A stretch of DNA of 64,000 nucleotides from Solibacillus daqui (GCF_028747805.1 NZ_CP114887.1:2101501-2165500); one strand, 5' to 3'. Counted from the stretch's first letter, positions 8,835 through 19,106 are shown. Notes: a model not told the origin generated them from the sequence alone. A program made the numbers and translations.

Positions 8835-8864
8835 AACCAGTACCGTTGGGGAACTGGTTTTTTT
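8835..8864 (+). terminator. Terminator after nitroreductase gene
   Basis: AACCAGT and ACTGGTT form a stem with an 11-base loop, followed by seven T. Confidence 0.75.
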
Positions 8865-9173
8865 ATGTATGTAGATACCTTGGAATGAAGGTTTTCATAT
8901 GGAAGTCAATTGCTCAATATCGTAACGCAAAAATGTTGTTTTGAATATGAACACTTTGATTTGGTTCCCATTTAGCTTTTAGTCTGTTTTATATCGATGG
9001 TATAAAAGTTTTTGTTACGTTTCATATTACTATTGTGTTTCTCTCCTTTAAATGAGAAGAAATAATATTCGTAATAAACATGCAAAGAGCTACAATTCAG
9101 CAAGCGGAACATTTACAGTACTGGGTATAATAGTAAATCAATAAAAAATTTATTATAGATAGGGGAGCAAAAG

Positions 9174-10031
9174 ATGGATATCTTCCTAGCGATTTTACCA
9201 GCTCTGTTTTGGGGAAGTATTGTGCTATTTAATGTCAAGCTTGGTGGTGGCCCTTATAGTCAAGTGCTAGGAACCACAATTGGTGCACTTCTTTTCTCCA
9301 TAGGGGTTTATTTTGTAGTTAAACCTGAACTGACACCTGTAGTGTTGGGAGTCGGCATTGTATCAGGCCTTTTTTGGGCATTAGGACAAGTTAATCAATT
9401 GAAAAGTATTGATTTAATCGGCGTTTCTAAAACAATGCCGATTTCAACAGGTTTACAGTTAGTAGCCACAACTTTATTTGGCGTAATTGTGTTTCATGAA
9501 TGGTCAACGACAATGTCGGTTATATTAGGTGTTCTGGCGCTTATTAGTATTATTGTTGGGATTGTTCTTACATCTCTTCCGAATCCAGAAGAGAAAAAAG
9601 AAAACAATGGTGGCAATTTGAAAAAGGGGATTTTAATTCTACTTGTTTCAACATTCGGATATTTAGTCTATGTGGTGATCATACGCTTGTTTAATGTAAG
9701 TGGATGGTCTGCTTTATTGCCACAAGCAATCGGGATGGTTATAGGTGGTGTTTTATTAACCTTTAAACATAAACCATTTAACAAATATGCAATCCGTAAT
9801 ATTATCCCCGGTTTAATTTGGGCTGCGGGGAATATGTTTTTATTTATTTCTCAGCCACGTGTAGGAGTAGCCACAAGTTTTTCTCTTTCCCAAATGGGAA
9901 TCGTGATTTCAACTTTAGGTGGAATATTTATCATTGGTGAGAAAAAAACAAAACGACAACTTATAGCCATTTTCATTGGGATTATTTTTATTGTCGCTTC
10001 TGGAATTATGCTAGGGTTGGCGAAAGGATAA
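9174..10031 (+). CDS. glcU: Glucose uptake protein (GRP family)
   Basis: 285-residue membrane protein of the glucose/ribose porter family in the drug/metabolite transporter superfamily, with about ten helices in two halves. The N-terminus ALLPALFWGS-like pattern (ILPALFWGSIVLFNVKLGG) and the FGVIVFHEW and MGIVISTLGGIFIIGEKK segments match Bacillus GlcU. It imports glucose, likely with protons. It lies 15 bases upstream of a glucose 1-dehydrogenase gene, the same pairing as in Bacillus spores, where the pair is made in the forespore. I could not identify a convincing sigma-G promoter upstream. Confidence 0.9.
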   Translation: MDIFLAILPALFWGSIVLFNVKLGGGPYSQVLGTTIGALLFSIGVYFVVKPELTPVVLGVGIVSGLFWALGQVNQLKSIDLIGVSKTMPISTGLQLVATTLFGVIVFHEWSTTMSVILGVLALISIIVGIVLTSLPNPEEKKENNGGNLKKGILILLVSTFGYLVYVVIIRLFNVSGWSALLPQAIGMVIGGVLLTFKHKPFNKYAIRNIIPGLIWAAGNMFLFISQPRVGVATSFSLSQMGIVISTLGGIFIIGEKKTKRQLIAIFIGIIFIVASGIMLGLAKG

Positions 10032-10832
<801 letters not shown>

Positions 10833-10944
10833 GTAACAGTAACGAAAATATAATTATATCTCACATTAAGAGCAGTTAATTTTTATAATAATTATTGCTG
10901 CGTTCATTTGTTTAGTAAAAAATAGTAAAAGAATAGTATTAATA

Positions 10945-10980
10945 AAAAATGCATTTGCCACTTCCAATGCATTTTTTATT
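10945..10980 (+). terminator. Terminator of glcU-gdh operon
   Basis: AATGCATT-type arms (AAAAAATGCATT / AATGCATTTTTT) around a ten-base loop, followed by T. Confidence 0.75.
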
Positions 10981-11152
10981 TTCTTTGAAAAAGTAATTCC
11001 TGCTTTGCATGACACACATATCACCTAATAAGTGTGACATATCGTTCATCAATAGGTTCACAGCATACTTTCTAGTGTAAATTGTTCTAAAGAAATAGTG
11101 GAATCAATTAAGGATAATCGTATCCTTAAACATTATATATAGTTGCTGTAAT

Positions 11153-11312
11153 AATGGTTGATCTAATTCCTGAACTTAAAGGTAAAATTGTTTTAGCACT
11201 TGCCATACCGGCAAAGATTGAAAATATTCTTTAGACAGTGGTTGGCTTTGTTGATACATTGTTCGTCGCAAAAATTTGTTTAAATGAAGTAACAGCTGTT
11301 GGGATTGCCAAA
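11153..11312 (+). pseudogene. MATE efflux pump N-terminal remnant
   Basis: Reading on the plus strand gives LKGKIVLALAIPAKIENIL, a TAG stop, then TVVGFVDTLFVAKICLNEVTAVGIA, which matches the first two helices of MATE family exporters. The remainder of the gene is missing. The rest of the 10833-11485 gap holds only the gdh terminator and AT-rich DNA. Confidence 0.65.
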
Positions 11313-11485
11313 TCGCCTTTTTTTATTAGAAGAATTTTGCTCCATAAAATTAAAAAGAAGTAACTTAAAAAACTTACCGTTAAAAACAAGAAAAAAACCC
11401 AGCACAATCGAAAGTACATTATACATGTTCTTTCAATTCACCTCATAAAATAGTGCATGTCCTAATTTGTGAAGGTAAAAATTAC

Positions 11486-12106
11486 ATGTATTATATAAAA
11501 AAAGGTATAGCTATCTTAATTGGAAGTATTCTTATAGCAGTAGGGATAAATGTTTTTATCACTCCTTATGAAATCTTAGATGGGGGGATTATCGGCTTAT
11601 CACTCATCTTATATTATACTCTGCACTTAAAAATTGGTCTTATGACAATTTTATTAAGTGTCCCCATTTTTATTTTGGCATGGTTTAAAAGTAAAATTTT
11701 TTTCTACAACAGCCTTCACGGGCTACTTATTTCATCCTTTATTATAGACATACTAAAACCCCTTCGTTCACTGTTACGCTTAGATCCTATATTAAGTTCC
11801 ATTCTTGGAGGAATTTTTGTTGGTCTAGGTATTGGCATTATGTTACGTTTTAAAACGAGTACAGGTGGTACAGATTTATTAGCCCAATTTATTTCAAATA
11901 AGACAAATATAAACGTTGGAATTTTAATATTCTTGATTGATTTGTTCGTCATTGTGTTAGGTGGATTATTATTATCTACGGACACTCTACTCTTATCTGT
12001 AATTACGATACTTTGCATCGGAATCACCACTAGTTTTATAACAAGCAGACATACAATTACATTTGTTTCTCGATCTTTTGAAAAAGAGTCTTTGTTCCTT
12101 AAATAA
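11486..12106 (+). CDS. YitT-like membrane protein, lacking the usual C-terminal domain
   Basis: 206-residue integral membrane protein with five or six helices. ILIAVGINVFITPYEILDGG and the later LRFKTSTGGTDLLAQFI match the YitT/DUF161 family. Typical YitT proteins are about 280 residues and end with a DUF2179 cytosolic domain; this one stops after the last helix, so it is a short form or truncated. ATG at 11486 is chosen because GAAGGT lies about nine bases upstream; the in-frame GTG at 11453 has no support. Function is unknown in the family. Confidence 0.78.
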   Translation: MYYIKKGIAILIGSILIAVGINVFITPYEILDGGIIGLSLILYYTLHLKIGLMTILLSVPIFILAWFKSKIFFYNSLHGLLISSFIIDILKPLRSLLRLDPILSSILGGIFVGLGIGIMLRFKTSTGGTDLLAQFISNKTNINVGILIFLIDLFVIVLGGLLLSTDTLLLSVITILCIGITTSFITSRHTITFVSRSFEKESLFLK

Positions 12107-12342
12107 CATTTATTATACTAATAAACTTTAGAAGAATATTAGAAGTAATGCTCCACAACGAAACAATAATATGTAAAATAAACTAGTTTTCCATTCCCTG
12201 AAACAAATCATGAGACATTAGGGGAACAGTCATTTGGACTAGAAGCTAAAGAATTTACAAAAAAAATTAATTGAAGGTCAAGAAACGGTTATTTGGAATT
12301 CGATGTTTCTTATATAGATAAGTATAAAAGGTTGTAAACTTA

Positions 12343-12425
12343 TACGAATAGGGGCTTTACTTGAAGATAATTGAGTTGCATATACAGCCCTTTTTTCTTT
12401 ATTGAACTAATGACGCAGTTTAGTG
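12343..12425 (+). repeat. Dispersed intergenic repeat, GGGGCTTTA type
   Basis: Contains GGGGCTTTACTTGAAG, GAGTTGCATAT and CTTTATTGAACTAATG, the same ordered blocks as in the reverse complement of 50268-50480. It lies in the 12107-12668 gap, which otherwise holds only a terminator. Confidence 0.6.
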
Positions 12426-12541
12426 AAAGAAGAGGTATTATTAGAAATGTATTAAAATAGGTAATATATGGCGATGATACGATTCATTTAAGTCATGAAA
12501 AATTTTGTTAAATAAAATGAGGATATTTATAACTAGGAAAT

Positions 12542-12578
12542 AAAAAAAAGCACTACAATGAACATAACATTGTAGTGC
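12542..12578 (-). terminator. Terminator of NeuD-like gene
   Basis: GCACTACAATG and CATTGTAGTGC form a perfect 11-bp stem; on the minus strand eight T follow. Confidence 0.8.
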
Positions 12579-12668
12579 AACGTTTTTCTTAAATCGCCTA
12601 AATATTTATTTAGAAGTTTATATGTGAAACACAATACATCATAGGTTTTAGAAAATTGATATTCTGAA

Positions 12669-13313
12669 TCATAGGAATTTTACTTGTTTAGCAGGAGTAC
12701 CCACAACTGTAGATTTTCCGGGAACATCTCTGATTATTACAGACCCTGCTCCGACAATACTTTCTTTTCCAATTATTAATCCTTGTATAACTGTAGCATG
12801 TGTCCCAAAGTTAACCTTAGATTCCAGTTTAACATTACCCGAAATTGAAGCTTTAGGGAGTATTGTTACAAAATCATTTATCTCAACATCATGACCAATC
12901 GAACAATTTAAATTTAGTGTAACAAAATTATTAATTGTAATATTTGTTGTCAATATATTTCCTTCACAAATAATATTTCCCTTACCGATACTATTATATT
13001 TTGAAATATAAACATTTGGATGAATAAGATTTGGATATTCAATATCTTTATTTTTTTTAAGTTTATTAACTATACTTTCTTTTACTTCGGGTGAGCCAAT
13101 CCCTAAGGCAATACTAATTTTAGGATTATCTATTAACCATTCATCTCCACCTAAAACAGGAAAACCATTATTAATTTGATTGTGATTTTCAACGTTATCG
13201 TCTAAAAACCCTAATAATTCCCATGTTGGACGATTTAGATTTATTTGTTCAATTAGATGAGCTACTTCGCGTGCAAATCCTCCAGCGCCGTAAATTACAA
13301 TTTGCTTTAACAA
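12669..13313 (-). CDS. NeuD/PglD-family sugar O- or N-acetyltransferase
   Basis: 214-residue left-handed beta-helix acetyltransferase. An N-terminal Rossmann-like part begins IVIYGAGGFAREVAHLIE and carries GFLDDN, as in NeuD/PglD/VioB enzymes; residues 95-210 are hexapeptide repeats (for example VTLNLNCSIGHDVEINDFV) with the conserved catalytic His in GHD, ending GTPAKQV. These enzymes acetylate surface sugars with acetyl-CoA. No other glycan genes lie nearby, which is unusual because the family is normally inside polysaccharide clusters. It has its own terminator. Confidence 0.88.
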   Translation of the reverse strand: MLKQIVIYGAGGFAREVAHLIEQINLNRPTWELLGFLDDNVENHNQINNGFPVLGGDEWLIDNPKISIALGIGSPEVKESIVNKLKKNKDIEYPNLIHPNVYISKYNSIGKGNIICEGNILTTNITINNFVTLNLNCSIGHDVEINDFVTILPKASISGNVKLESKVNFGTHATVIQGLIIGKESIVGAGSVIIRDVPGKSTVVGTPAKQVKFL

Positions 13314-13492
13314 AATTAATCCCTGCCCTCTTTATAAATTTAATACTCTTAATAAAGTATAAATGTTAAATGTGGAGAAATTGTGGAGATTATCCATTTA
13401 TAAAAATAATCAAATAAATTCAGAGAGAATTTTTATGTCATTACAAATTCAATTAGAAATAATTCGCATAATATTACTTTGCGTTTTAGTGG

Positions 13493-13539
13493 TTGCAAAA
13501 ATCATCACTACCACATAATATAAGTATATCGTTATATAA
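13493..13539 (+). promoter_or_regulatory. ars operon promoter and ArsR operator
   Basis: TTGCAA (13493-13498) and TAATAT (13516-13521) are exactly 17 bases apart. Overlapping and following the -10 box is an AT-rich imperfect dyad, ATATAAGTATATCGTTATAT, at the place where ArsR repressors usually bind. It lies just before arsR. Confidence 0.65.
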
Positions 13540-13555
13540 TTATGGAGGTGTGGAA

Positions 13556-13870
13556 ATGGAAATCGAACTAATTGAGAAACAATTAAAAGCTGTAGCAGAT
13601 GCGAACCGATTGAAAATCCTTGCTTGTTTAAAAAAAGGAGAGGTATGTGTTTGTGATTTTACGGATGTATTAGGTATCTCACAGCCAGCAGTTAGTCAGC
13701 ATTTAAGAAAGCTAAAAGAGGCTGGTATCATTACAGAGCGTAAAGTTGGAACATGGAAGCATTATCGTATACATGAGAATCAAACTAAGTTAATGCAAAA
13801 CATACTGGCTTCCATCGATGAAGAGTGGACATGTGGTTGTAAAATTGATTGTAAATGTGTGGAGGGCTAA
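13556..13870 (+). CDS. arsR: Arsenic-responsive repressor ArsR
   Basis: 104-residue winged-helix repressor that releases DNA on binding As(III)/Sb(III). The metal-binding motif is present as GEVCVCDF in the alpha-3 region (CVC), followed by the recognition helix in LGISQPAVSQHLRKLKEAGI. The C-terminal tail WTCGCKIDCKC has four more cysteines in CxC pairs. ATG at 13556 follows GGAGGTGTGG; the longer in-frame start at 13493 overlaps the promoter and is rejected. It is the first gene of a seven-gene cluster and three bases before arsB. Confidence 0.95.
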   Translation: MEIELIEKQLKAVADANRLKILACLKKGEVCVCDFTDVLGISQPAVSQHLRKLKEAGIITERKVGTWKHYRIHENQTKLMQNILASIDEEWTCGCKIDCKCVEG

Positions 13871-13873
13871 ATT

Positions 13874-15169
13874 TTGAATATGTTTGTCATTGCGGCATTC
13901 ATTTTTATCGTAACACTGATTTTTGTGATTTGGCAGCCAAAGGGACTTAATATTGGCTGGTCTGCAATGGCTGGGGCTGTCATTGCATTACTTGTTGGTG
14001 TTGTTGATTTTAATGATGTCGGTGCAGTAATTGATATTACGTGGAACGCGACATTATCTTTTATTGCGATTATTTTAATTTCACTTGTATTAGATGAAAT
14101 TGGTTTGTTTGAATGGGCTGCACTACATATGGCACGTGCTGCAAAAGGCAATGGTGTCAAAATGTTTGTGTATGTCAGTTTACTTGGAGCTGTCGTTGCT
14201 GCATTATTTGCGAACGATGGAGCAGCACTAATTTTAACGCCAATCGTATTAGCGATGGTGCGTAATTTACAATTTAGCGAAAAAATGATTTTCCCGTTTA
14301 TTATGGCGAGTGGCTTTATTGCCGACACGACGAGTTTACCGTTTGTCGTGAGTAACTTAGTCAATATTGTATCAGCAGACTTCTTTGACATTGGGTTTGT
14401 TGAATATGCTTCACGTATGATTATCCCTAACTTATTCTCACTTGTGGCGACAATAGTAGTGCTACTGATTTACTTCAACAAATCGATTTCACGTGAGTAC
14501 AATGAAGCGATGTTAAAAGAACCACGTCTTGCAATTAAAGATATGAAAATGTTCAAGCTATCTTGGTTTGTCCTAGCGATATTAGTTGTCGGTTATTTCT
14601 CAAGTGAGTTTATCGGAGTACCGGTATCACTTGTTGCAGGCATTATTGCAATTTTCTTCTTAGTCATGGCACGACAAAGTTCAGTCGTTGATACAAAAGC
14701 CGTTGTGAAGGGGGCACCTTGGAATATCGTCTTCTTTTCAATCGGGATGTACGTTGTCGTTTATGGACTTGGCAATGCAGGGTTAACACCCGTCTTAGCT
14801 AGCGTGATTGAATGGACATCGGAACAAGGTTTGTTCGTGGCAACAGTCGGGATGGGCTTTATCGCAGCATTCTTATCATCTATTATGAACAACATGCCAA
14901 CGGTGATGGTCAATGCATTAGCCATTGCTGAAACATCAACGAATGGCACGTTACGTGAAGCGTTAATTTACGCAAACGTCATCGGTTCAGACTTAGGACC
15001 AAAAATTACACCAATCGGTTCACTTGCAACACTGGTTTGGTTATATGTACTGTCTCAAAAAGGTGTGAAAATTTCTTGGGGTACGTACTTTAAAACAGGG
15101 ATCGTGTTAACGGTACCCATCTTAATCATTACATTAATTGGACTTTACATTACATTACTAATTTTTTAG
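13874..15169 (+). CDS. arsB: Arsenite efflux permease ArsB
   Basis: 431 residues, the normal ArsB length, with about 12 membrane helices of the ArsB/NhaD ion transporter superfamily. Typical stretches are [37 protein letters not shown] and [14 protein letters not shown]. It extrudes As(III)/Sb(III) by membrane potential and, with ArsA below, by ATP hydrolysis. The start is TTG, with GGAGGG seven bases upstream at the end of arsR, so the two are translationally close. Confidence 0.96.
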   Translation: MNMFVIAAFIFIVTLIFVIWQPKGLNIGWSAMAGAVIALLVGVVDFNDVGAVIDITWNATLSFIAIILISLVLDEIGLFEWAALHMARAAKGNGVKMFVYVSLLGAVVAALFANDGAALILTPIVLAMVRNLQFSEKMIFPFIMASGFIADTTSLPFVVSNLVNIVSADFFDIGFVEYASRMIIPNLFSLVATIVVLLIYFNKSISREYNEAMLKEPRLAIKDMKMFKLSWFVLAILVVGYFSSEFIGVPVSLVAGIIAIFFLVMARQSSVVDTKAVVKGAPWNIVFFSIGMYVVVYGLGNAGLTPVLASVIEWTSEQGLFVATVGMGFIAAFLSSIMNNMPTVMVNALAIAETSTNGTLREALIYANVIGSDLGPKITPIGSLATLVWLYVLSQKGVKISWGTYFKTGIVLTVPILIITLIGLYITLLIF

Positions 15170-15187
15170 TTAAGGGAGTTTATTCAA

Positions 15188-15613
15188 ATGACAAAAAATA
15201 CAATTTATTTCCTATGTACAGGAAACTCGTGCCGTTCACAAATGGCAGATGGATGGGCACAAAAATTATTACCGGAAGACTGGGAAGTTTACTCAGCTGG
15301 TATTGAAACACATGGTGTCAACCCGAATGCCATCAAGGCAATGAATGAGGTAGGGATTGATATTTCTCACCACACATCTGATTTAATTAACCAAGTCATT
15401 TTAAATAAAGCTACATTAGTCGTGACACTTTGTGGGGATGCTGCAGATAAATGTCCAATGACACCTCCTGGCGTACGTCGTGAACACTGGGGTTTTGAAG
15501 ATCCAGCAAAAGCTACGGGTACTGAGGTAGAAAAATGGGCTGTGTTCCAACAGGTACGTGATGCTATTGGTGCTCGTATTGAGCAATTTGTAAACGAAGA
15601 ACTTAAAAAATAA
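15188..15613 (+). CDS. arsC: Arsenate reductase ArsC (thioredoxin-coupled)
   Basis: 141-residue low-molecular-weight phosphatase-type reductase that turns As(V) into As(III). The P-loop CTGNSCRSQ holds the nucleophilic cysteine at residue 10, and the redox pair is in LCGDAADKC (about residues 82 and 89), so all three catalytic cysteines are present. The family needs thioredoxin. It lies 18 bases after arsB in the operon and supplies substrate for the efflux pump. Confidence 0.97.
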   Translation: MTKNTIYFLCTGNSCRSQMADGWAQKLLPEDWEVYSAGIETHGVNPNAIKAMNEVGIDISHHTSDLINQVILNKATLVVTLCGDAADKCPMTPPGVRREHWGFEDPAKATGTEVEKWAVFQQVRDAIGARIEQFVNEELKK

Positions 15614-15631
15614 GTATTCGGAGGGACCGAC

Positions 15632-15991
15632 ATGAAGAAAATTGAAATTTTTGAGCAAGCAATGTGCTGTCCGACAGGCGTATGTGGACCAGCGATTGAT
15701 CCAGAGTTACTACGCATGTCTTTCATTATGAATAACTTAAAAAATACAAGTGTTTCAGCTGAGCGTTTCAATTTAACGAATAACCCTGACGTGTTTGTCA
15801 ACAACAAGGCTGTCAATGATTTACTAATGACAGACGGAATGGATAGCTTACCTGCGACATTCGTAGGTGGTGAGCTTGTGTTAAAGGGAAGTTACCCGAC
15901 AACAGCTCAGTTTGCAGAGTGGTCTGGACTAAATGAAGAAGAGTTAGTGAAAAAGCCGAAACTACGCATTTCTATTGGAGTTGATAAATAA
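15632..15991 (+). CDS. arsD: Arsenic metallochaperone ArsD
   Basis: 119 residues. The N-terminal EIFEQAMCCPTGVCGP carries the three cysteines (Cys12, Cys13 and Cys18 type) that bind As(III) and hand it to ArsA. The following fold is thioredoxin-like, with NNPDVFVNNKAVNDLL and FVGGELVLKG. GGAGGG precedes the ATG and the last base of the stop codon overlaps the arsA start (TAATG), so the two are translationally coupled. Confidence 0.95.
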   Translation: MKKIEIFEQAMCCPTGVCGPAIDPELLRMSFIMNNLKNTSVSAERFNLTNNPDVFVNNKAVNDLLMTDGMDSLPATFVGGELVLKGSYPTTAQFAEWSGLNEEELVKKPKLRISIGVDK

Positions 15992-17757
15992 TGGAACGTT
16001 TTACACGTGAGCATTTCCCAACAACACCGTTCCTTTTCTTTACAGGAAAAGGCGGTGTTGGGAAAACATCGACTGCCAGTAGTCTTTCTATTGCTTTAGC
16101 GAAAGAAGGAAGGAAAGTGCTGTTAATTAGCACAGACCCTGCTTCGAATTTACAAGATATTTTCGGTCAGGACTTAAAAAATGAACCAACGAAAATAAAC
16201 GGTACAGAAAATTTATATGCACTAAATCTTGATCCAGAGCAAGCAGCAGCAAGTTATAAGGAGCAAATGGTTGGCCCTTATCGTGGAAAGTTGCCAGAAG
16301 TCGTGATTCAAAATATGGAGGAGCAATTATCAGGTGCTTGTACCGTTGAAATTGCTGCCTTTAATGAATTTGCGATGCTACTAACAAACGTTGCGTATAC
16401 AGAACAGTTCGATACGATTGTGTTTGATACGGCACCAACTGGCCATACACTTCGTTTATTACAGTTACCATCTGCATGGACGACATTTTTAGATGAAAAT
16501 ACGACAGGTACGTCTTGTCTTGGTCCATTAAAAGGGCTTGAGCCACAACGTGAAGTGTATAAGCAAGCAGTTGCACAGTTAACGAATGAGGCACAAACAA
16601 AACTGATGCTAGTGACACGACCTGAAGCGAACCCATTAAAGGAAGCAGCACGTGCATCAGGGGAACTATTTGAGATTGGTTTGCGTAATCAGCAGTTAAT
16701 CATTAACGGCTTTTTACAATCAGAAAGCGATGATCCGGTTGAAAAAGCAATTTATGAACGTCAAATCGAAGCGCTAAAAGAGATACCAGAAACATTAAAG
16801 GTTTTTGCCCATTATTACTTACCGTTCGTGCCGTATTCTTTATCAAGTATTGAGCGAATGGAAGCATGGATGATGGATACGAAGTTCCAGACAAATGCGA
16901 ATGAGCCAATGTTGTTAGATACCCCAGAACTTGAAGAAATGATTGCAGACTACGTAGCACGCAAGCCAAAGATTATTTTTGCAATGGGGAAAGGTGGCGT
17001 AGGGAAAACAACTGTTGCCTCGTATATTGCATTAAGACTGGCTGAAGAAGGCATACGTGTACATTTAACAACAACAGACCCTGCAGCCCATTTAAATTGG
17101 ACATTTGGACAAGAAGACCAAGAAGGCGTAACAGTTAGTCGTATTGACCCGAAAGTAGAAATTGCGAATTACGAAGCAGAAGTGCTAGCAAAAGCTAGTG
17201 AGACGATGAATGAAGAGGGACTCGCCTTTGTAAAAGAAGATTTAGCTTCACCTTGTACCGAGGAAATTGCAGTCTTTAGAGCTTTTGCAAATCTAGTCGA
17301 AACGCATCAAGATGAAGTCATTATCATTGATACGGCACCAACAGGACATACGTTGTTACTGCTCGATGCAACAGAAAACTATCATAAGGAAATTTCTCGT
17401 TCAGAAGGAGAAGTACCTGTTGCTGTTTCGAATTTATTACCACGATTACGCGATAAAGACTATACAAGTGTAGCCATTGTCACGTTACCAGAAGCCACAC
17501 CTGTGTACGAAGCATCACGTCTACAAGAAGATTTATTACGTGCAGGGTTACATGTTGATTGGTGGGTAGTCAATCAATCATTTGCTAATCTAAAGCTAAC
17601 AAGCACGACACTGATGCAAAAACAGCAATCTGAGGTTAAATGGTTAGAAGAAGTGAAAAATAAAAGCAATAACCGTTTTGTGACGATTCCTTGGGTAAAG
17701 GAATCGCCAGTTGGGAAAGACGGATTACATGCATTAAAAGGAGAGACAATCCAGTGA
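15991..17757 (+). CDS. arsA: Arsenite-transporting ATPase ArsA
   Basis: 588-residue double-domain ATPase that powers ArsB. Each half has a deviant Walker A (GKGGVGKTS at about 19-27, GKGGVGKTT at about 332-340) and the signature DTAPTGHTL (about 146 and about 449). Metal-binding cysteines are present in GACTVEI and SPCTEEI, one per half, plus TSCLGPL. Length and organisation match classical ArsA. It is coupled to arsD upstream and overlaps the HesB-like gene downstream. Confidence 0.97.
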   Translation: MERFTREHFPTTPFLFFTGKGGVGKTSTASSLSIALAKEGRKVLLISTDPASNLQDIFGQDLKNEPTKINGTENLYALNLDPEQAAASYKEQMVGPYRGKLPEVVIQNMEEQLSGACTVEIAAFNEFAMLLTNVAYTEQFDTIVFDTAPTGHTLRLLQLPSAWTTFLDENTTGTSCLGPLKGLEPQREVYKQAVAQLTNEAQTKLMLVTRPEANPLKEAARASGELFEIGLRNQQLIINGFLQSESDDPVEKAIYERQIEALKEIPETLKVFAHYYLPFVPYSLSSIERMEAWMMDTKFQTNANEPMLLDTPELEEMIADYVARKPKIIFAMGKGGVGKTTVASYIALRLAEEGIRVHLTTTDPAAHLNWTFGQEDQEGVTVSRIDPKVEIANYEAEVLAKASETMNEEGLAFVKEDLASPCTEEIAVFRAFANLVETHQDEVIIIDTAPTGHTLLLLDATENYHKEISRSEGEVPVAVSNLLPRLRDKDYTSVAIVTLPEATPVYEASRLQEDLLRAGLHVDWWVVNQSFANLKLTSTTLMQKQQSEVKWLEEVKNKSNNRFVTIPWVKESPVGKDGLHALKGETIQ

Positions 17758-18035
17758 AGATGAGTCCAGAAGGTAAACAATTTGTAGAGCAAGTATTAGC
17801 ACAAGCTGAAGGCGCAACATTACGCTTTTACGGTGTAGCCGGTTGTTGTGGTATGAATTTAAGTGCAGAAATTGCACAAGCAAAGGAAGAAGATACAGTG
17901 CAAACAATTGAAGGTATTGAAATTGCCGTAGATCCACAAATTGCACAGCAATTAACAGACGTAACGATTCACGCAGAAGAAGAAAATGGTCAGCTTGGGT
18001 TAGTATTACTTGGCTACGAACAATCAAGTTGCTGA
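17754..18035 (+). CDS. HesB/IscA-like small protein in ars operon
   Basis: 93-residue protein resembling the HesB/IscA A-type carrier fold: LRFYGVAGCCGMNLSAEIA, then IEIAVDPQIAQQL, a late GQLGLVLLG strand and a C-terminal SSC. The cysteine pair GCCG and the terminal cysteine could bind As(III) or iron-sulfur. GTG at 17754 overlaps the arsA stop (GTGA) and lies seven bases after AAAGGAGAG; ATG at 17760 is less well placed. The position, fused translationally to arsA, suggests a role in arsenic handling or protecting Fe-S biogenesis, which is inference. Confidence 0.8.
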   Translation: MKMSPEGKQFVEQVLAQAEGATLRFYGVAGCCGMNLSAEIAQAKEEDTVQTIEGIEIAVDPQIAQQLTDVTIHAEEENGQLGLVLLGYEQSSC

Positions 18036-18036
18036 T

Positions 18037-18237
18037 ATGCGATTACATCATTCGAGTACATTAACTGCTGAGTATTTCATAAGTTATGCACAACTTGTGA
18101 TGAACAGCCGAGAACTATCGGTAGAAGAAACAAACCTATATATGGAAGAGTTTTTCTTTAAAGGGGAACCGCTTTTATACGGTGATGCAACGCGCCAACA
18201 ATTTTTACAAGCAATGGCTGAGATCCATGAAAAATGA
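18037..18237 (+). CDS. Uncharacterised 66-residue protein ending the ars operon
   Basis: Small acidic protein (ATG one base after the previous stop) with TLTAEYFISYAQLVMNSREL, SVEETNLYMEEFF and a C-terminal QQFLQAMAEIHEK. It looks helical and cytosolic with no cysteine or membrane segment. No family is recognised. The start is probably translationally coupled; TTG at 18010 in the same frame would overlap the HesB-like gene. A strong terminator follows, so this is the last gene of the operon. Confidence 0.7.
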   Translation: MRLHHSSTLTAEYFISYAQLVMNSRELSVEETNLYMEEFFFKGEPLLYGDATRQQFLQAMAEIHEK

Positions 18238-18241
18238 GAGG

Positions 18242-18272
18242 AATCCATCTCTAATAAGAGGTGGATTTTTTT
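18242..18272 (+). terminator. Terminator of the ars operon
   Basis: AATCCATCTC pairs with GAGGTGGATT (one G-U pair) around a short loop, followed by seven T. Confidence 0.85.
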
Positions 18273-18323
18273 CTGTTTCCCTATGCTACGGTGATAAAAG
18301 AGATTTATGAAGGAGCTATTAAT

Positions 18324-18449
18324 ATGCTTGCAAGAGAAAAACTAGAAAATAATTAAGTCCTTGTCTACATAGTGATTTTAATTGTCGCAATTATTGGTGA
18401 GTTGATCTGCATACATATGATTCCAAATATTCTGCTACGTGATGAATAA
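18324..18449 (+). pseudogene. Small membrane protein gene with early stop
   Basis: GAAGGAGCT precedes an ATG; ten codons later TAA interrupts a frame that continues as VLVYIVILIVAIIGELICIH and ends at 18449. It is probably a decayed gene for a 41-residue single-pass membrane protein. Confidence 0.45.
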
Positions 18450-18463
18450 ATAAATCCCCTTGA

Positions 18464-18600
18464 ATAATATAACTATAAAGATTGTGAAGAACTGTACTTA
18501 AACTCCCATGAAAGAACGTAATAATCTTTTATTCTCTGTGGTGAAGTGGTGATTTTTGCGCTTCATGGATGGCTAACGGGGCAGGTTAGTTCAATAAGAA
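18464..18600 (+). repeat. Dispersed intergenic repeat (long form, inverted relative to 50330-50465)
   Basis: Shares ACTATAAAGATTGTGAAGAA, TTAAACTCCCATGAAAGAAC and TTTTTGCGCTTCATGGATGG with the reverse complement of about 50350-50465, at roughly 85-90 percent identity by eye over about 110 bases. It ends with AACGGGGCAGGTTAGTTC. Confidence 0.75.
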
Positions 18601-18675
18601 AAAATGGAGACTAGAAGGAAGAGAATACATAAATGGAGAAAGTATCTGTTAAAGATATTGGAAGGAGTCGATATA

Positions 18676-19092
18676 ATGAGCGAAAAGTTGCTAAGAGTAG
18701 GAACTACTTATATTCCAGTAACTAATGTAGAAAATTCTTATGAATGGTATGTAAACAAATTAGGGGCAGAGTTAAGCTATAAAGACGCAGACAAAGCAAT
18801 TCTTAATTTTGCGAACCAAAGTATTTTTCTTGTTAAATCTAAAGATAATCAAAGTTCTAACTTCTATGATTGTTATGGTGAAGAACGTTTTTCTATAACA
18901 TTTGAAGTTAATGGATTAACTGCATTGGAGGCAATTCATAAAGATTTTACCGATAAAAAAATAAGAGTTGGAGAAATTGAAAACCGAGGACACTCTGGAA
19001 AAAACTTCATTTTCTTCGATTTAGATGGTAATAAATTTGATGTGTGGAGTGAATTAAGTCCACTTTATAAAGAAAAATATCTTATGAAATAG
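18676..19092 (+). CDS. VOC/glyoxalase-like protein
   Basis: 138-residue protein of the vicinal oxygen chelate superfamily (glyoxalase, bleomycin resistance, dioxygenase). The first beta-alpha-beta-beta-beta unit begins VGTTYIPVTNVENSYEWYV, and the second ends GHSGKNFIFFDLDGNKFDVW, the typical C-terminal strand with a metal-ligand position. The reaction is unknown. ATG at 18676 follows GGAAGGAG; an upstream in-frame ATG at 18604 lacks a ribosome site and lies at the edge of the repeat. Confidence 0.85.
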   Translation: MSEKLLRVGTTYIPVTNVENSYEWYVNKLGAELSYKDADKAILNFANQSIFLVKSKDNQSSNFYDCYGEERFSITFEVNGLTALEAIHKDFTDKKIRVGEIENRGHSGKNFIFFDLDGNKFDVWSELSPLYKEKYLMK

Positions 19093-19106
19093 AAAGAACT
19101 ATTTTC

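Noticed and set aside
13867..14391. Minus-strand ORF of 174 codons
   Set aside because: Entirely antisense to arsB, with a low-complexity composition typical of shadow frames.
15367..15816. Minus-strand ORF of 149 codons
   Set aside because: Antisense to arsC and arsD.
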